Assembly (NCBI RefSeq): GCF_030388325.1 | Contig: NZ_CP103794.1 | Span: forward strand, 3,348,001-3,412,000 | Reading direction: 5' to 3' | DNA from: Flavobacterium johnsoniae | GTDB lineage: Bacteria > Bacteroidota > Bacteroidia > Flavobacteriales > Flavobacteriaceae | Length of the DNA stretch: 64,000 nucleotides | In this document: piece by piece, positions 34,718-44,664 of the stretch | How positions within the stretch are numbered: position 1 is the first letter of the stretch | Layout of the letters: each line of letters starts with the position of its first letter | Made by a program: the position numbers and the translations under genes | The notes under the pieces: model-generated | What the model was told of the DNA's origin: nothing | Seen by the model: the letters and a program-made list of their open reading frames with translations, nothing else | Databases searched by the model: none

Positions 34718-35902
34718 TTACTCATTGGCAAGTTCTATAACTATAGCACTTGCACCTCCTCCTCCATTGCAGATACTTGCTACACCATATTTGGCATTGT
34801 TCTGTTTAAGTACATTTATGAGTGTAACTACTATACGTGCACCTGAGCAGCCTAATGGATGTCCTAAAGAAACGGCGCCTCCATTTACATTTACTTTTTT
34901 AGGATCCAATTTTAGTTTTTGAGTGTTCACTAATCCAACTGTGGAAAAAGCTTCGTTTAATTCAAAATAATCAATATCCTCTATTTTGAGTCCTGCTTTA
35001 TGCAGGGCCTTAGTTATGGCCAAGGCGGGAGACGTAGTGAACCATTCCGGTGCCTGTTCGGCGTCGGCATAAGCGCGGATAATTGCAATTGGTTTAATAT
35101 TCAATTGTACAGCTTTTTCTTTACTGATCAATAAAAGCGCCGCAGCGCCATCGTTCATTGTAGAGGAATTAACTGCGGTGGCGGTTCCTGTTTGTGAAAA
35201 TGCAGGTTTTAGATCTGCTATTTTATCAAATTTAACATTTTTATATTCTTGGTCTTCCTTAAAAATAATTGAGCCGCCTTTATGCTGTGGTATTTCTACT
35301 GGTACGATCTCATCGTCGAATTTTCCATTTTCCCATGCTATTTGAGATCGTTTGTAAGATTCAATGGCAAAGGCATCCTGTTCTTCTCTTGAAATATTGT
35401 ATTCTTTGGCACATAAATCGGAAGCATTACCCATAGGGTAATTGTGATAAACATCGGTTAAGCCATCTTTGGCAATACCATCGGTCATAACGACATTTCC
35501 ATATTTATTTCCCCAGCGGGTATCCGTGGAATAAAAAGGGACTTGGCTCATGTTCTCCATACCGCCGGCAACCACCACATCGGCATCACCACAGAGGATA
35601 GTTTGTGTGGCTATTGAAATTGCTTTCATTCCAGAGGCACATACTTTGTTAATCGTTGTACATCGTACTGTATTGGACAAGCCAGCGAAAATTGCTGCCT
35701 GACGCGCTGGGGCCTGCCCTAAGTTGGCTTGCAGAACAGATCCCATATACACCTCCTGTATTTCAGTTGCATCTATACCAGCCCTTGAAACAACTTCCTT
35801 TATTGCTATTGCCCCTAATTTAGTGGAATGGACGTCTTTTAATGCTCCGCCAAAACTGCCTATGGGAGTACGGGCGGAGGCAGCTATATATATATCTTTC
35901 AT
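34718..35902 (-). CDS. Acetyl-CoA C-acetyltransferase (thiolase)
   Basis: Full-length biosynthetic-type thiolase (394 residues) interconverting two acetyl-CoA and acetoacetyl-CoA. All catalytic residues are visible: Cys in INKVCASGMKAISIA, ELNEAFSTVGLVN, His in SLGHPLGCSGARIV and the final Cys in SICNGGGGASAIV. It begins MKDIYIAASARTPIGSFGGA. It precedes nothing in its own direction within 125 bases and follows gcvP by 73 bases on the same strand, so it may be the last gene of that operon. It pairs functionally with the divergent thiolase at 30 kb. Confidence 0.95.
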   Translation of the reverse strand: MKDIYIAASARTPIGSFGGALKDVHSTKLGAIAIKEVVSRAGIDATEIQEVYMGSVLQANLGQAPARQAAIFAGLSNTVRCTTINKVCASGMKAISIATQTILCGDADVVVAGGMENMSQVPFYSTDTRWGNKYGNVVMTDGIAKDGLTDVYHNYPMGNASDLCAKEYNISREEQDAFAIESYKRSQIAWENGKFDDEIVPVEIPQHKGGSIIFKEDQEYKNVKFDKIADLKPAFSQTGTATAVNSSTMNDGAAALLLISKEKAVQLNIKPIAIIRAYADAEQAPEWFTTSPALAITKALHKAGLKIEDIDYFELNEAFSTVGLVNTQKLKLDPKKVNVNGGAVSLGHPLGCSGARIVVTLINVLKQNNAKYGVASICNGGGGASAIVIELANE

Positions 35903-35975
35903 TTTAATCTCTATTTTTTAATGAATTTGTTCTATTTTGAGTAGTGCTAAAATGACAGGTTATAAAATAAACCAG

Positions 35976-38846
35976 TTAATTTTCCACTGCCATCCACTCC
36001 TGTGTTGGGATACAGGAACAAATCAAATTCCTGTCCCCGTAAGCATTATCTATTTTGCTTACACATGGCCAGAATTTATTATCCTCAACCCATTTTAAAG
36101 GAAATGCCGCTTTTTCTCTGCCGTATGGTTTGTTCCACTGATCACTTAAAAGTATTTTGGAAGTGTGTGGGGCATTTTTAATTACATTGTCAGCTTTATC
36201 ATATTTCCCTGCAGCAATCTCATTTATTTCTTCTCTGATGGCAATCATGGCTTCACAGAAACGATCCATCTCGGCTTTACTCTCGCTTTCGGTTGGTTCC
36301 ACCATTAGTGTATCGTGCACAGGGAATGCAATGGTCGGGGCATGAAATCCATAATCCATTAATCGTTTGCCAATATCACCTACTTCTACATTTGTTTCTT
36401 TTTTAAAGGAAGCACAATCTAAAATCATTTCATGGGCGCAGTATCCATTTTTGCCCGTGTATAAAATTGGATAATGGCCTTCAAGTTTGGTTTTAATATA
36501 ATTAGCATTTAAGATGGCTGTCTTAGTAGCTTCCGTGAGGCCCCTGGCTCCGAGCATTTTTATATAACCATAAGAGATCAAAAGAATCAACGCGCTTCCA
36601 TAAGGTGCTGCTGATACTGCTGTTATAGCTTTTTTGTTCTTGATTTTTATTTGGGAATGAGAAGGCAGGTAGGCAGCAAGGTGTTTAGCAACCCCTATTG
36701 GTCCTACGCCGGGTCCTCCGCCCCCGTGCGGTATAGCAAATGTTTTATGCAGGTTTAAGTGGCAGACATCAGCTCCGATTTTCCCCGGACTGGTCAGGCC
36801 TACCTGTGCATTCATGTTTGCACCATCCATATAGACCTGGCCGCCATTATCATGAATAATTTTAGTAAGGTTTTTTATTCCTTCCTCGTAAACACCGTGA
36901 GTTGAAGGATAGGTAACCATAAGACAGGCTAAATTTTGAGCGTGTTCTTCTGCTTTTAACTGCAGGTCGGCGGCGTCTATATTTCCATTTTGATCGCATT
37001 TGACAATCACAATTTTCATGCCTGCCATAGCTGCAGATGCGGGGTTAGTCCCGTGGGCAGAAGAAGGGATCAGTACTACATTTCTGTGTTTGTTTCCCAT
37101 TGCAGCATGATATGCGCGGATAACCATTAGTCCTGCATATTCTCCCGATGCGCCTGAATTTGGCTGAAAAGAAATAGCAGAAAATCCTGTTATTTCACAA
37201 AGGTCTTTCTCTAATTGGTCAATTATTTCTGTGTACCCCACAACCTGATCCAATGGAACAAACGGATGAATAGCTGCAAATTCAGGCCAGGTAATTGGCA
37301 ATAATTCTGATACTGCATTGAGTTTCATTGTGCACGAACCTAGTGAAATCATACTGTGGGTCAGTGAAAGGTCTTTATTTTCAAGACGCTTGATGTAGCG
37401 CATCATTTCAGTCTCGCTGTGATACTCATTGAAAACCCGATGGGTTAAGTATGTCGAGGTTCTATCAAAGACTGAGCTAGAAATCAATTTGGAGTCAATT
37501 CGATGTATTTTGGTTGTCTGTTTGTCAAATACGAATGTGAAAACATTCAGTATATTGGAAATATCTTTCTCACTAGAGGTTTCATCTAATGAAATGGCTA
37601 TTTGTTTATCACTTATGTATCTAAAATTCAGCTCATTTTTTTCGGCTATTTTTCGGATAAATTTTGCATCTTCAACCCCGACAACGATGGTATCAAAAAA
37701 TACATTTGTTTTAATTTTAAAACCTGCTTTTTTTAATTCCTGAGCAAGAGAATAGGTAAGATCATGTATTTGCTGGGCAATTGCTTTTAATCTTTGCGGT
37801 CCGTGATAAACGGCATACATACTGGCCATAATTGCAAGCAGGGCCTGTGCGGTGCAAATATTTGAGGTCGCTTTTTCTCTCTTGATATGCTGCTCCCGGG
37901 TCTGCAGTGCCATTCGTAATGCTTTGTTTCCTGCTGCATCGAGAGAAACACCAATAATACGCCCGGGAAGTACCCTTTTATATTCCTCCCTGCAGGCAAA
38001 GAATGCAGCATGGGGGCCTCCGTAACCCACCGGGACCCCAAAGCGTTGAGAATTCCCAACAACGCAATCCGCACCCCATTCCCCGGGAGGAATTAAAAGG
38101 GTTAGTGCCATAAGATCACTTGCTGCACAGACCTGTACTTTATAAGATTTAGCGGCAGCCATGAAAGAGGAATAATCATTTATTTCTCCATTGGCATCAG
38201 GGTATTGAATAAGGGCGCCAAAATAACTCTCGTCAAAATTTATTTTGTTGTGACTGCCAATGATTAGTTCAATATTAAAGGGTTCAGCACGTGTTTTCAA
38301 AACATCAATAGTTTGAGCAAAGCAGTGCTCTGAAACAAAAAATTTCATTGCCCCATTGGCTTGTTTCTCTTTACTTCTGCTGCCAAAGAACATTAACATC
38401 GCTTCAGCTGCTGCAGTTGCTTCATCCAAAAGCGAGGCGTTGGCCAGCGGCATTGCGGTTAAGTCTATTACCATGGTCTGAAAATTAAGCAGGGCTTCCA
38501 GACGCCCTTGCGAAATTTCAGCCTGGTAGGGCGTATAGGCAGTATACCATCCTGGATTCTCTAAAATGTTTCGCTGAATTACAGGGGGCAGAATTGTATT
38601 GTAATAACCTAATCCAATATAGGACTGAAATAATTTATTTTTGCCAGCAGTACTTCTTAAATGCTTTTGGTATTCGTATTCAGATAGTCCGTCTGCAATG
38701 TTCAATGGTCTTGCTAAACGAATGTCAGATGGAACTATTTTATCAATTAATACTTCGAGTGAAGAAACGCCTATAATATCCAGCATTTCTTTTGAGTCTT
38801 TTTTGTTAACACCGCTGTGGCGCGTTATAAATTGATTTGTTTTCAT
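35976..38846 (-). CDS. gcvP: Glycine dehydrogenase (aminomethyl-transferring), P protein
   Basis: PLP enzyme of 956 residues that decarboxylates glycine and loads the aminomethyl group on lipoylated H protein. It starts [20 protein letters not shown]. The PLP lysine is in [19 protein letters not shown], and [17 protein letters not shown] and [15 protein letters not shown] are conserved. The C terminus has GDRNLICSC. Length fits the fused (non-split) P protein. It lies 10 bases from the alpha-oxoamine synthase gene, and gcvT/gcvH are 3-4 kb upstream on the same strand, so glycine cleavage is encoded together here. Confidence 0.96.
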   Translation of the reverse strand: MKTNQFITRHSGVNKKDSKEMLDIIGVSSLEVLIDKIVPSDIRLARPLNIADGLSEYEYQKHLRSTAGKNKLFQSYIGLGYYNTILPPVIQRNILENPGWYTAYTPYQAEISQGRLEALLNFQTMVIDLTAMPLANASLLDEATAAAEAMLMFFGSRSKEKQANGAMKFFVSEHCFAQTIDVLKTRAEPFNIELIIGSHNKINFDESYFGALIQYPDANGEINDYSSFMAAAKSYKVQVCAASDLMALTLLIPPGEWGADCVVGNSQRFGVPVGYGGPHAAFFACREEYKRVLPGRIIGVSLDAAGNKALRMALQTREQHIKREKATSNICTAQALLAIMASMYAVYHGPQRLKAIAQQIHDLTYSLAQELKKAGFKIKTNVFFDTIVVGVEDAKFIRKIAEKNELNFRYISDKQIAISLDETSSEKDISNILNVFTFVFDKQTTKIHRIDSKLISSSVFDRTSTYLTHRVFNEYHSETEMMRYIKRLENKDLSLTHSMISLGSCTMKLNAVSELLPITWPEFAAIHPFVPLDQVVGYTEIIDQLEKDLCEITGFSAISFQPNSGASGEYAGLMVIRAYHAAMGNKHRNVVLIPSSAHGTNPASAAMAGMKIVIVKCDQNGNIDAADLQLKAEEHAQNLACLMVTYPSTHGVYEEGIKNLTKIIHDNGGQVYMDGANMNAQVGLTSPGKIGADVCHLNLHKTFAIPHGGGGPGVGPIGVAKHLAAYLPSHSQIKIKNKKAITAVSAAPYGSALILLISYGYIKMLGARGLTEATKTAILNANYIKTKLEGHYPILYTGKNGYCAHEMILDCASFKKETNVEVGDIGKRLMDYGFHAPTIAFPVHDTLMVEPTESESKAEMDRFCEAMIAIREEINEIAAGKYDKADNVIKNAPHTSKILLSDQWNKPYGREKAAFPLKWVEDNKFWPCVSKIDNAYGDRNLICSCIPTQEWMAVEN

Positions 38847-38856
38847 ATTTTAAGAT

Positions 38857-40107
38857 TTAAACTGTCGCCCCTTCTTGTTCCTCCTCTTTTTTGTATTGTC
38901 CTGAATTCAGATTAGACCTGATTTCTTTAAATACAGTTATGGTCCTTTGAACATCCTCTAAGGTGTGCACCGCAGTGGGGATCAATCGTAGAATAATCAT
39001 CCCTTTTGGCACAACAGGATATACTACTACTGAACAGAAAATATGGTGGTTTTCCCGCAGGTCACTCACCAAAGCGGTTGCTTCACCCAAGGTACCATTG
39101 AGGTAAACAGGGGTAACTGGAGAATCGGTATTGCCGATATCAAAACCTGCATCGGTAAGGCCATTTTGCAGGCTGTGGGTAATTTCCCAAAGCTTTTCCC
39201 TGAGTTCGGGTCTGGTGCGAATTAATTCCAATCGTTTTAAAGCCCCAAAAACCATTGGCATTGGCAATGCTTTAGCAAAGATTTGTGAGCGCATATTATA
39301 TTTTAGAAATAATATTGCCTTTTTCGTACTGGCAACAAAAGCGCCGATTCCAGCAAAAGATTTTGCGAATGTTCCAAAATAAAAATCAATACCCTCCTGA
39401 ATACCTTGTTCTTCACCGGTTCCCGCGCCGGTTTTGCCCATACAGCCAATCCCGTGAGCATCATCAACCAGGAGTGAAAAATTATATTTCTCTTTAAGGG
39501 CTACAATTTCTTTTAATTTACCCTGATCACCTCGCATACCAAAAACACCTTCTGTTATGACTAATATTGCGCCTTTAGTTTCTTCCACTATCTTTTTAGC
39601 ACGCTGCAGCTGTTTTTCACAATCTTCAATATCATTGTGCTTGAAAACAAAACGTTTGCCAAGATGCAATCGCATTCCATCAAGGATGCAGGCATGCGAT
39701 TCCGCATCATAAACGATAACATCTTTTCGATCTACCAGGCTGTCAATGATTGATACCATTCCCTGATAGCCGTAGTTTAATAAAAAGGCATCTTCTTTTT
39801 GAACATAGTCTGCAATTTTCTGTTCAAATTCTTCGTGCAGTTTGGTATTTCCGCTCATCATGCGTGCCCCCATTGGGTAAGCAAGACCATATTGTCTTGT
39901 ACCTTCATTATCGGCTTGTCTGACTTCAGGATGATTGGCCAATCCTAAATAGTTATTCAGGCTCCATACCAATTTTTTCTCACCATTAAAAAGCATTGTA
40001 TTGCTAATCTCCCCTTCCAATCTCGGGTAGGCATAATATCCATGTGCATAATGAGCATGATCACCCAATGGACCTAGACGCGTGCTTATTTTATCCAGTA
40101 TAGTCAT
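38857..40107 (-). CDS. Alpha-oxoamine synthase (KBL/SPT/cysteate-acyltransferase family)
   Basis: PLP enzyme of 416 residues condensing an amino acid with an acyl thioester. It has SLNNYLGLANHPEVR and GARMMSGNTKLHEEFE. YDAESHACILDGMRLHLGKR, DDAHGIGCMGKTGAG and the PLP lysine in FGTFAKSFAGIGAFVA follow. The last resembles serine palmitoyltransferase and the flavobacterial sulfonolipid cysteate acyltransferase more than classical Kbl. Two readings are open: 2-amino-3-ketobutyrate ligase feeding glycine to the adjacent GcvP, or a lipid synthase. It lies 10 bases before gcvP, so the two are co-translated or at least co-transcribed. Confidence 0.85.
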   Translation of the reverse strand: MTILDKISTRLGPLGDHAHYAHGYYAYPRLEGEISNTMLFNGEKKLVWSLNNYLGLANHPEVRQADNEGTRQYGLAYPMGARMMSGNTKLHEEFEQKIADYVQKEDAFLLNYGYQGMVSIIDSLVDRKDVIVYDAESHACILDGMRLHLGKRFVFKHNDIEDCEKQLQRAKKIVEETKGAILVITEGVFGMRGDQGKLKEIVALKEKYNFSLLVDDAHGIGCMGKTGAGTGEEQGIQEGIDFYFGTFAKSFAGIGAFVASTKKAILFLKYNMRSQIFAKALPMPMVFGALKRLELIRTRPELREKLWEITHSLQNGLTDAGFDIGNTDSPVTPVYLNGTLGEATALVSDLRENHHIFCSVVVYPVVPKGMIILRLIPTAVHTLEDVQRTITVFKEIRSNLNSGQYKKEEEQEGATV

Positions 40108-40284
40108 ATATTTTTTAGATTGAATTGTTATTTTTTAAGATTTAGTTATCTTTCAACTTCTTATCCTTAGTAGTTTATAGTACAATAGCTTTGTTATTAA
40201 ATAAAATATTTTCTTAAAGGGTTTAGATTTAGAAATCAATATTGCCTTGCTTTTTTAATGTCAGCAAGTTTATGTCGTTATTAG

Positions 40285-40881
40285 TTAAGATGTCTTCAGC
40301 CAAAAAATCAATACACCTCCACAGGCAGCATATTCCAGTTCAAAACTATCTGGGATTTCTTCCCAATTACTCCAATAGGTAACTAACCGCGTGCCGATAG
40401 GTGTTTTTTCAAGTTGTTCTTTTACATATTTAGAATAGGAATAAAATAATTCTCTCTCCGGAGCTATTGTTTTATCAATTGAGCACGAAGAATCAATATT
40501 TTCATAAAAAGAATTATAAAAATAGAAGGCCTCATAGTCAGAGAAATTAATTTTATTGATGTTGGAATGAATAAATTCTACATTAGTTACATCGTACTTC
40601 TCAGCAATTTTTTTTGATAATTTAATAAGCGATGCTCTTTGTTCCACACCATAAAACCTGCCTGTTGTAGAAGCTGCTCCTACCAGGCAGAATTTTCCTG
40701 CCCCGGAACCAATATCCAATACTTTTTTATAAGGCCTATCAACCAAATACTCAGCTGCAAATTTGGCTACTGCAACCGGGGTCCAATGACGGGCTGCGAG
40801 TCTTTTTATTCTACTGGGATACAGTTCATTGAAGGTGGTATCCTCAACAGCTATATTTAATTTGAGGAATTTAAATATCAT
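40285..40881 (-). CDS. Class I SAM-dependent methyltransferase
   Basis: A 198-residue methyltransferase, full-length paralogue of the protein at 24562-25152. It has KKVLDIGSGAGKFCLVGAAS, RFYGVEQRASLIKLS, AFYFYNSFYENID and LEKTPIGTRLVTYWSNW. Its start overlaps the stop of the GcvH-like gene by one base (TAATG), so the two products are made together, and the context is glycine cleavage. Substrate unknown; lipid or small-molecule methylation is possible. Confidence 0.85.
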   Translation of the reverse strand: MIFKFLKLNIAVEDTTFNELYPSRIKRLAARHWTPVAVAKFAAEYLVDRPYKKVLDIGSGAGKFCLVGAASTTGRFYGVEQRASLIKLSKKIAEKYDVTNVEFIHSNINKINFSDYEAFYFYNSFYENIDSSCSIDKTIAPERELFYSYSKYVKEQLEKTPIGTRLVTYWSNWEEIPDSFELEYAACGGVLIFWLKTS

Positions 40882-41249
40882 TATATAAGTTCTATATATT
40901 CTTCATTGGTTAATAATCCATAATTACCCACAACAGTAGAAACTCTTAATAGCCAATGATTGTAAGGATCTCGATTGATACTTGAAGGGTTGGTATCTAA
41001 AATGACGTTCGTGGCCATAACCTTGCAATCAATAGGGGCAAGAAGGGAAAAAGTTTGATTAAGCCCATAGATCTTCCCCCATAGTATTTCCTTTTTCATG
41101 TGCTCGCCGGTTAGTTCGAATTCAATTAAACTGATTTCGCCTATTTCTTTCTGTGCAAAATCAGTGATACCAATAAAATAATCGTATAATCCAATCTGTC
41201 TTAACCACAAGTGATTTTTGGTATAATATAGTCCTTTGGGAATAAACAT
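40881..41249 (-). CDS. GcvH-like protein lacking the lipoyl lysine
   Basis: A 122-residue lipoyl-domain protein aligning over its full length with the canonical GcvH at 42374: PKGLYYTKNHLWLR, YFIGITDFAQKEIGEI, NRDPYNHWLLRV. At the lipoylation site the canonical EAVKTVSD is replaced by YGLNQTFS, so the modified lysine is Asn64. It cannot carry lipoate there. A structural or regulatory role in the glycine cleavage complex, or a different cofactor, is possible. It starts 5 bases after the gcvT stop and is coupled to the methyltransferase gene. Confidence 0.88.
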   Translation of the reverse strand: MFIPKGLYYTKNHLWLRQIGLYDYFIGITDFAQKEIGEISLIEFELTGEHMKKEILWGKIYGLNQTFSLLAPIDCKVMATNVILDTNPSSINRDPYNHWLLRVSTVVGNYGLLTNEEYIELI

Positions 41250-41253
41250 ACTT

Positions 41254-42372
41254 CTAGAAATTTAAATTTGAATAAAAGGGAGTCTGAACAATAATTGCCT
41301 TAACTGGTTTGTTTCTGATATTGATAAAAATCTCACTGCCAACATTTGATTTTTCAGAAGCAACATACCCCATTCCTATGCTTTTTTTTAAAGTAGGCGA
41401 CATGGTACCCGAGGTCACGGTGCCTATAATTTGATTTTTTTCATCCCAGATTTCATAATCATGACGGGGAATGCCTTTGCCAATCATTTCAAATCCGACT
41501 AATTTTTTTGTTAGCCCATTCTCCTTTTGAATTTTGAGAGAATCACTCTGAATAAATTCTTTAGTAAATTTTGTAATCCATTCCAGTCCGGCTTCTAATG
41601 GAGAAGTCGTGTCATTGATATCATTGCCATACAAACAGTATCCCATTTCCAATCGCAGTGTATCTCTGGCCGCGAGTCCAATAGGCTCAATGTTATACTC
41701 TTTTCCCGCCTCGAAAATGGCATTCCATAATAGTTCTGCATACTTATTCTGTACATATATTTCAAACCCGCCAGCCCCGGTATATCCTGTGGCAGATACT
41801 ATAGCGTTTGGAATACCTGCAAATTCGCCTATTTCAAACGTATAATATTTCATCTCAGCCAAATTGATACTGGTCAATTTTTGCAGGGATTTTGCAGCCA
41901 AAGGACCCTGAACAGCCAGTAGGGAAATTATATCGGAAAGGTTTGTTATGGTAAGATCTAAATAATCAAGGGCTATATTATTGATCCAATCCAAGTCTTT
42001 TTGGATATTAGAAGCATTTACAACCAATAAATAATCCTTCTCACTCATCATATATATCAGCAGATCATCTATAATGCCGCCAGTTTTATTTGGCATACAG
42101 CTGTATTGCACTTTTCCTGGGAAAAGTTTTGAAGCATCGTTTGAACTTATTTTCTGAATTAATGCCAGGGCATCTTTTCCCTGTATAAGAATCTCCCCCA
42201 TGTGGGAAACATCAAAAACACCTACAGCATCTCTAACGGTTTGATGTTCAATATTTACACCAGCATATTGGACCGGCATTTCGTAGCCGGCAAAAGGGGT
42301 CATTTTTGCTCCAAGGGCGTGATGAATTGCATTAAGTACTGTTTTTTTGATGTTTACGCTTTGATTTTCCAT
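41254..42372 (-). CDS. gcvT: Aminomethyltransferase, T protein
   Basis: Transfers the methylene group from aminomethyl-lipoyl-H protein to tetrahydrofolate, releasing ammonia. A 372-residue protein with MTPFAGYEMPVQYAGVNIEH, DVSHMGEI, MYLV-like YLLVVNASNIQKDLDW, and YTGAGGFEIYVQNKYAELLW with RDTLRLEMGYCLYG. It is full length and one base from gcvH upstream. The conserved Asp of the VFDVSHMG motif is present. Confidence 0.95.
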   Translation of the reverse strand: MENQSVNIKKTVLNAIHHALGAKMTPFAGYEMPVQYAGVNIEHQTVRDAVGVFDVSHMGEILIQGKDALALIQKISSNDASKLFPGKVQYSCMPNKTGGIIDDLLIYMMSEKDYLLVVNASNIQKDLDWINNIALDYLDLTITNLSDIISLLAVQGPLAAKSLQKLTSINLAEMKYYTFEIGEFAGIPNAIVSATGYTGAGGFEIYVQNKYAELLWNAIFEAGKEYNIEPIGLAARDTLRLEMGYCLYGNDINDTTSPLEAGLEWITKFTKEFIQSDSLKIQKENGLTKKLVGFEMIGKGIPRHDYEIWDEKNQIIGTVTSGTMSPTLKKSIGMGYVASEKSNVGSEIFINIRNKPVKAIIVQTPFYSNLNF

Positions 42373-42373
42373 A

Positions 42374-42754
42374 TCATCGACCTATTAATAATGCATAAGC
42401 ATCGGATTTTAACAGTGCTTCTATCTCAGCATTATTTTCAATTTTTACTTTAATCATCCATCCCTCACCATAAGGATCAGTATTAACCAATTCAGGATTT
42501 GTTTCTAGTTTGGGGTTTAATTCAAGGATTTCTCCTGTCAGCGGAAGGAAAAGATCAGATACTGTTTTTACGGCTTCAACTGTACCGAATACCTCATGCT
42601 GGTTTAATTTCTCTCCAAGGGTTTCAATTTCAACATAGACAATATCACCTAATTCGTGCTGTGCAAAATCAGTAATTCCGATATAGGCTGTATCATTTTC
42701 AATTTTTACCCATTCGTGGTCTTGTGTGTATAAAAGGTTTTTAGGCATTTCCAT
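42374..42754 (-). CDS. gcvH: Glycine cleavage H protein
   Basis: Lipoyl carrier of 126 residues: KNLLYTQDHEWVKIENDTAY, IGITDFAQHELGDIVYVE, and the lipoylated Lys63 in GTVEAVKTVSD, then NTDPYGEGWMIKV. It shuttles intermediates among P, T and L proteins. One base separates it from gcvT, and the zinc-ribbon gene lies 3 bases upstream, so the four genes form a tight leftward operon. Confidence 0.96.
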   Translation of the reverse strand: MEMPKNLLYTQDHEWVKIENDTAYIGITDFAQHELGDIVYVEIETLGEKLNQHEVFGTVEAVKTVSDLFLPLTGEILELNPKLETNPELVNTDPYGEGWMIKVKIENNAEIEALLKSDAYALLIGR

Positions 42755-42757
42755 TTT

Positions 42758-42973
42758 TTATTGTTTTTTAAGTTTGTTTTGTTTTTCTGGACAAGGCATA
42801 TTCCCGTAAGCACAATAGATGCAGCATTGATCTGGCTCGGTTATTTCAAAAACAGCACTGCAGAACACGCATCTGCTGCTTAATATTTTACCTTTGAGCG
42901 GTATCCTCTCTGTATATTTAGAGCAGCACTCCGGGCACTGCATTATGGCTTTAGTGATGATGATACTATCCAA
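42758..42973 (-). CDS. GDCCVxC-like Cys-rich small protein
   Basis: A 71-residue protein with CPECC, CVFC, QCCIYCAYGNMPCPEKQ and 11 cysteines. The C-terminal PDQCCIYCAYG-CP-Q pattern resembles the GDCCVxC-domain family found near metal-related genes. It may bind metal or a thiol-reactive ligand. It is tightly packed (3 bases) with gcvH and 11 bases from pckA. A longer function assignment is not justified. Confidence 0.75.
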   Translation of the reverse strand: MDSIIITKAIMQCPECCSKYTERIPLKGKILSSRCVFCSAVFEITEPDQCCIYCAYGNMPCPEKQNKLKKQ

Positions 42974-42984
42974 TTTCAGCTTGG

Positions 42985-44589
42985 TTATAATTTATATTGA
43001 AGAACAGGTGCTCCGCCGCAGATTTCTTCATTGGCAAAATCTTCAAAAGCTTTAAAATTCGCTGCAAACTGATCTGCAAGATTCTGCGCCATTGTATCAT
43101 AGGCTGTTTTATCATGCCAGGTATTTTTCGGGTTTAAAATCTCAGAAGGAACATCGGGGCAGGAAACCGGCATTTGCAGTCCGAATACAGGGTGCTCTGT
43201 AAAATCTATGTTCTCTAGCTTATTTTCTAATACTGCGGTAATCATTGCCCTGGTGTAAGAAAGTTTTATACGCTCCCCAACTCCATACGATCCGCCGGAC
43301 CAGCCAGTGTTGATCAGCCAGACATTTACATTATTTTCTTTTAGTTTGCTTCCCAGTATTTCTGCATATTTTGCCGGATGCAGTGGTAAAAAGGGTTTGC
43401 CAAAGCATGCTGAAAAAGTAGTTTGGGGTTCGGTTATCCCTGTTTCGGTACCGGCCACTTTGGCTGTATATCCTGAAATAAAATGATACATCGCTTGGCC
43501 GACTGTAAGTTTGGAAATAGGAGGCAAGACCCCAAAAGCATCACAGGTGAGGAAGAAAATATTTTTTGGAATACCTCCAATGGAAGGATTTACAGCGTTA
43601 TCAATAAAATCAATCGGATAAGCAGCTCTGGTGTTTTCGGTTACTGATACATTATCATAGTCAACAATATCAGTTCCTTCTAAGAATCGTACGTTTTCAA
43701 GAAGGGTTCCGAATCGTACTGCAGAAAAGATCTGAGGCTCTTTTTCCTGACTAAGATTCACGCATTTAGCATAACATCCGCCTTCAAAATTAAATACATT
43801 TTCATTATCCCAGCCATGTTCATCATCACCAATTAATCCACGGGACGGATCAGCCGAAAGTGTAGTTTTTCCCGTTCCTGACAAACCAAAAAATACCGCA
43901 GTGTCTCCTTGCTTGCCAACATTGGCTGAGCAGTGCATGGAAAGCACCTTTTTTTCGTGAGGGAGTATATAATTCAGGACAGTAAAAATCCCCTTTTTTA
44001 TTTCACCTGTATAGGCGCTGCCGCCGATAAGGATTACTTTTTTGCTAAAATTAATTATTGTAAAATTATGCTGGCGTGTTTTATCAATTATGGGATCAGC
44101 TTTAAATTCAGGTGCAGCAAGTATTAACCATTCATGCTCAAAACTTTCCAGTTCTTTTTCGGATGGTCTTAAAAAAAGATTATGGGCAAATAAGCTCTGC
44201 CATGGGTTTTGAGTAATTACCCTGGCTTTTAATTGATATTCTTTCTTAGCACAGGCATATACATCCTTTACATACAGTTCTTCATTTGAAAGAAAATCTG
44301 TGACACGATTATATAGATTATCAAAATCCTCGGGAGCGAAAGGATGATTTATATCTCCCCACCAAATAGAGTCTGCTGTTTTTTCATCTTTTACAATATA
44401 TTTATCTTTAGGTGAACGGCCTGTAAATTCCCCTGTGTCACAGGCTAATGCACCTGAACTGGTTATAACTCCCTGCTGCCTGTTTACGGTTTGTGTTACT
44501 AATATAAGTTCAGATAAATTCCAATGGATTGTTTTAGAGGCATTAATACCAATACTTTTGAGTTGTTCAATATGTTTCATGATTCTCAT
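42985..44589 (-). CDS. pckA: Phosphoenolpyruvate carboxykinase (ATP)
   Basis: Decarboxylates and phosphorylates oxaloacetate to PEP with ATP, opening gluconeogenesis or working in reverse with CO2. A 534-residue protein with the kinase loop FFGLSGTGKTTLSADPSRGL, GDDEHGWDNENVFNFEGGCY, and GRSPKDKYIV substrate site. The start is either MRIMKHIEQL or the inner MKHIEQL at 44580. The -7 element TACTTTTG (minus strand, 44617-44624) and an FNR-type site 52.5 bases further upstream give a regulated promoter. First gene of the gcv cluster. Confidence 0.95.
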   Translation of the reverse strand: MRIMKHIEQLKSIGINASKTIHWNLSELILVTQTVNRQQGVITSSGALACDTGEFTGRSPKDKYIVKDEKTADSIWWGDINHPFAPEDFDNLYNRVTDFLSNEELYVKDVYACAKKEYQLKARVITQNPWQSLFAHNLFLRPSEKELESFEHEWLILAAPEFKADPIIDKTRQHNFTIINFSKKVILIGGSAYTGEIKKGIFTVLNYILPHEKKVLSMHCSANVGKQGDTAVFFGLSGTGKTTLSADPSRGLIGDDEHGWDNENVFNFEGGCYAKCVNLSQEKEPQIFSAVRFGTLLENVRFLEGTDIVDYDNVSVTENTRAAYPIDFIDNAVNPSIGGIPKNIFFLTCDAFGVLPPISKLTVGQAMYHFISGYTAKVAGTETGITEPQTTFSACFGKPFLPLHPAKYAEILGSKLKENNVNVWLINTGWSGGSYGVGERIKLSYTRAMITAVLENKLENIDFTEHPVFGLQMPVSCPDVPSEILNPKNTWHDKTAYDTMAQNLADQFAANFKAFEDFANEEICGGAPVLQYKL

Positions 44590-44664
44590 TGAGATAAAAT
44601 TTTATTTTAAATTGTACAAAAGTAGACAGATTTGAAATCGATTTAGTTGATTAAAATAGTACAT

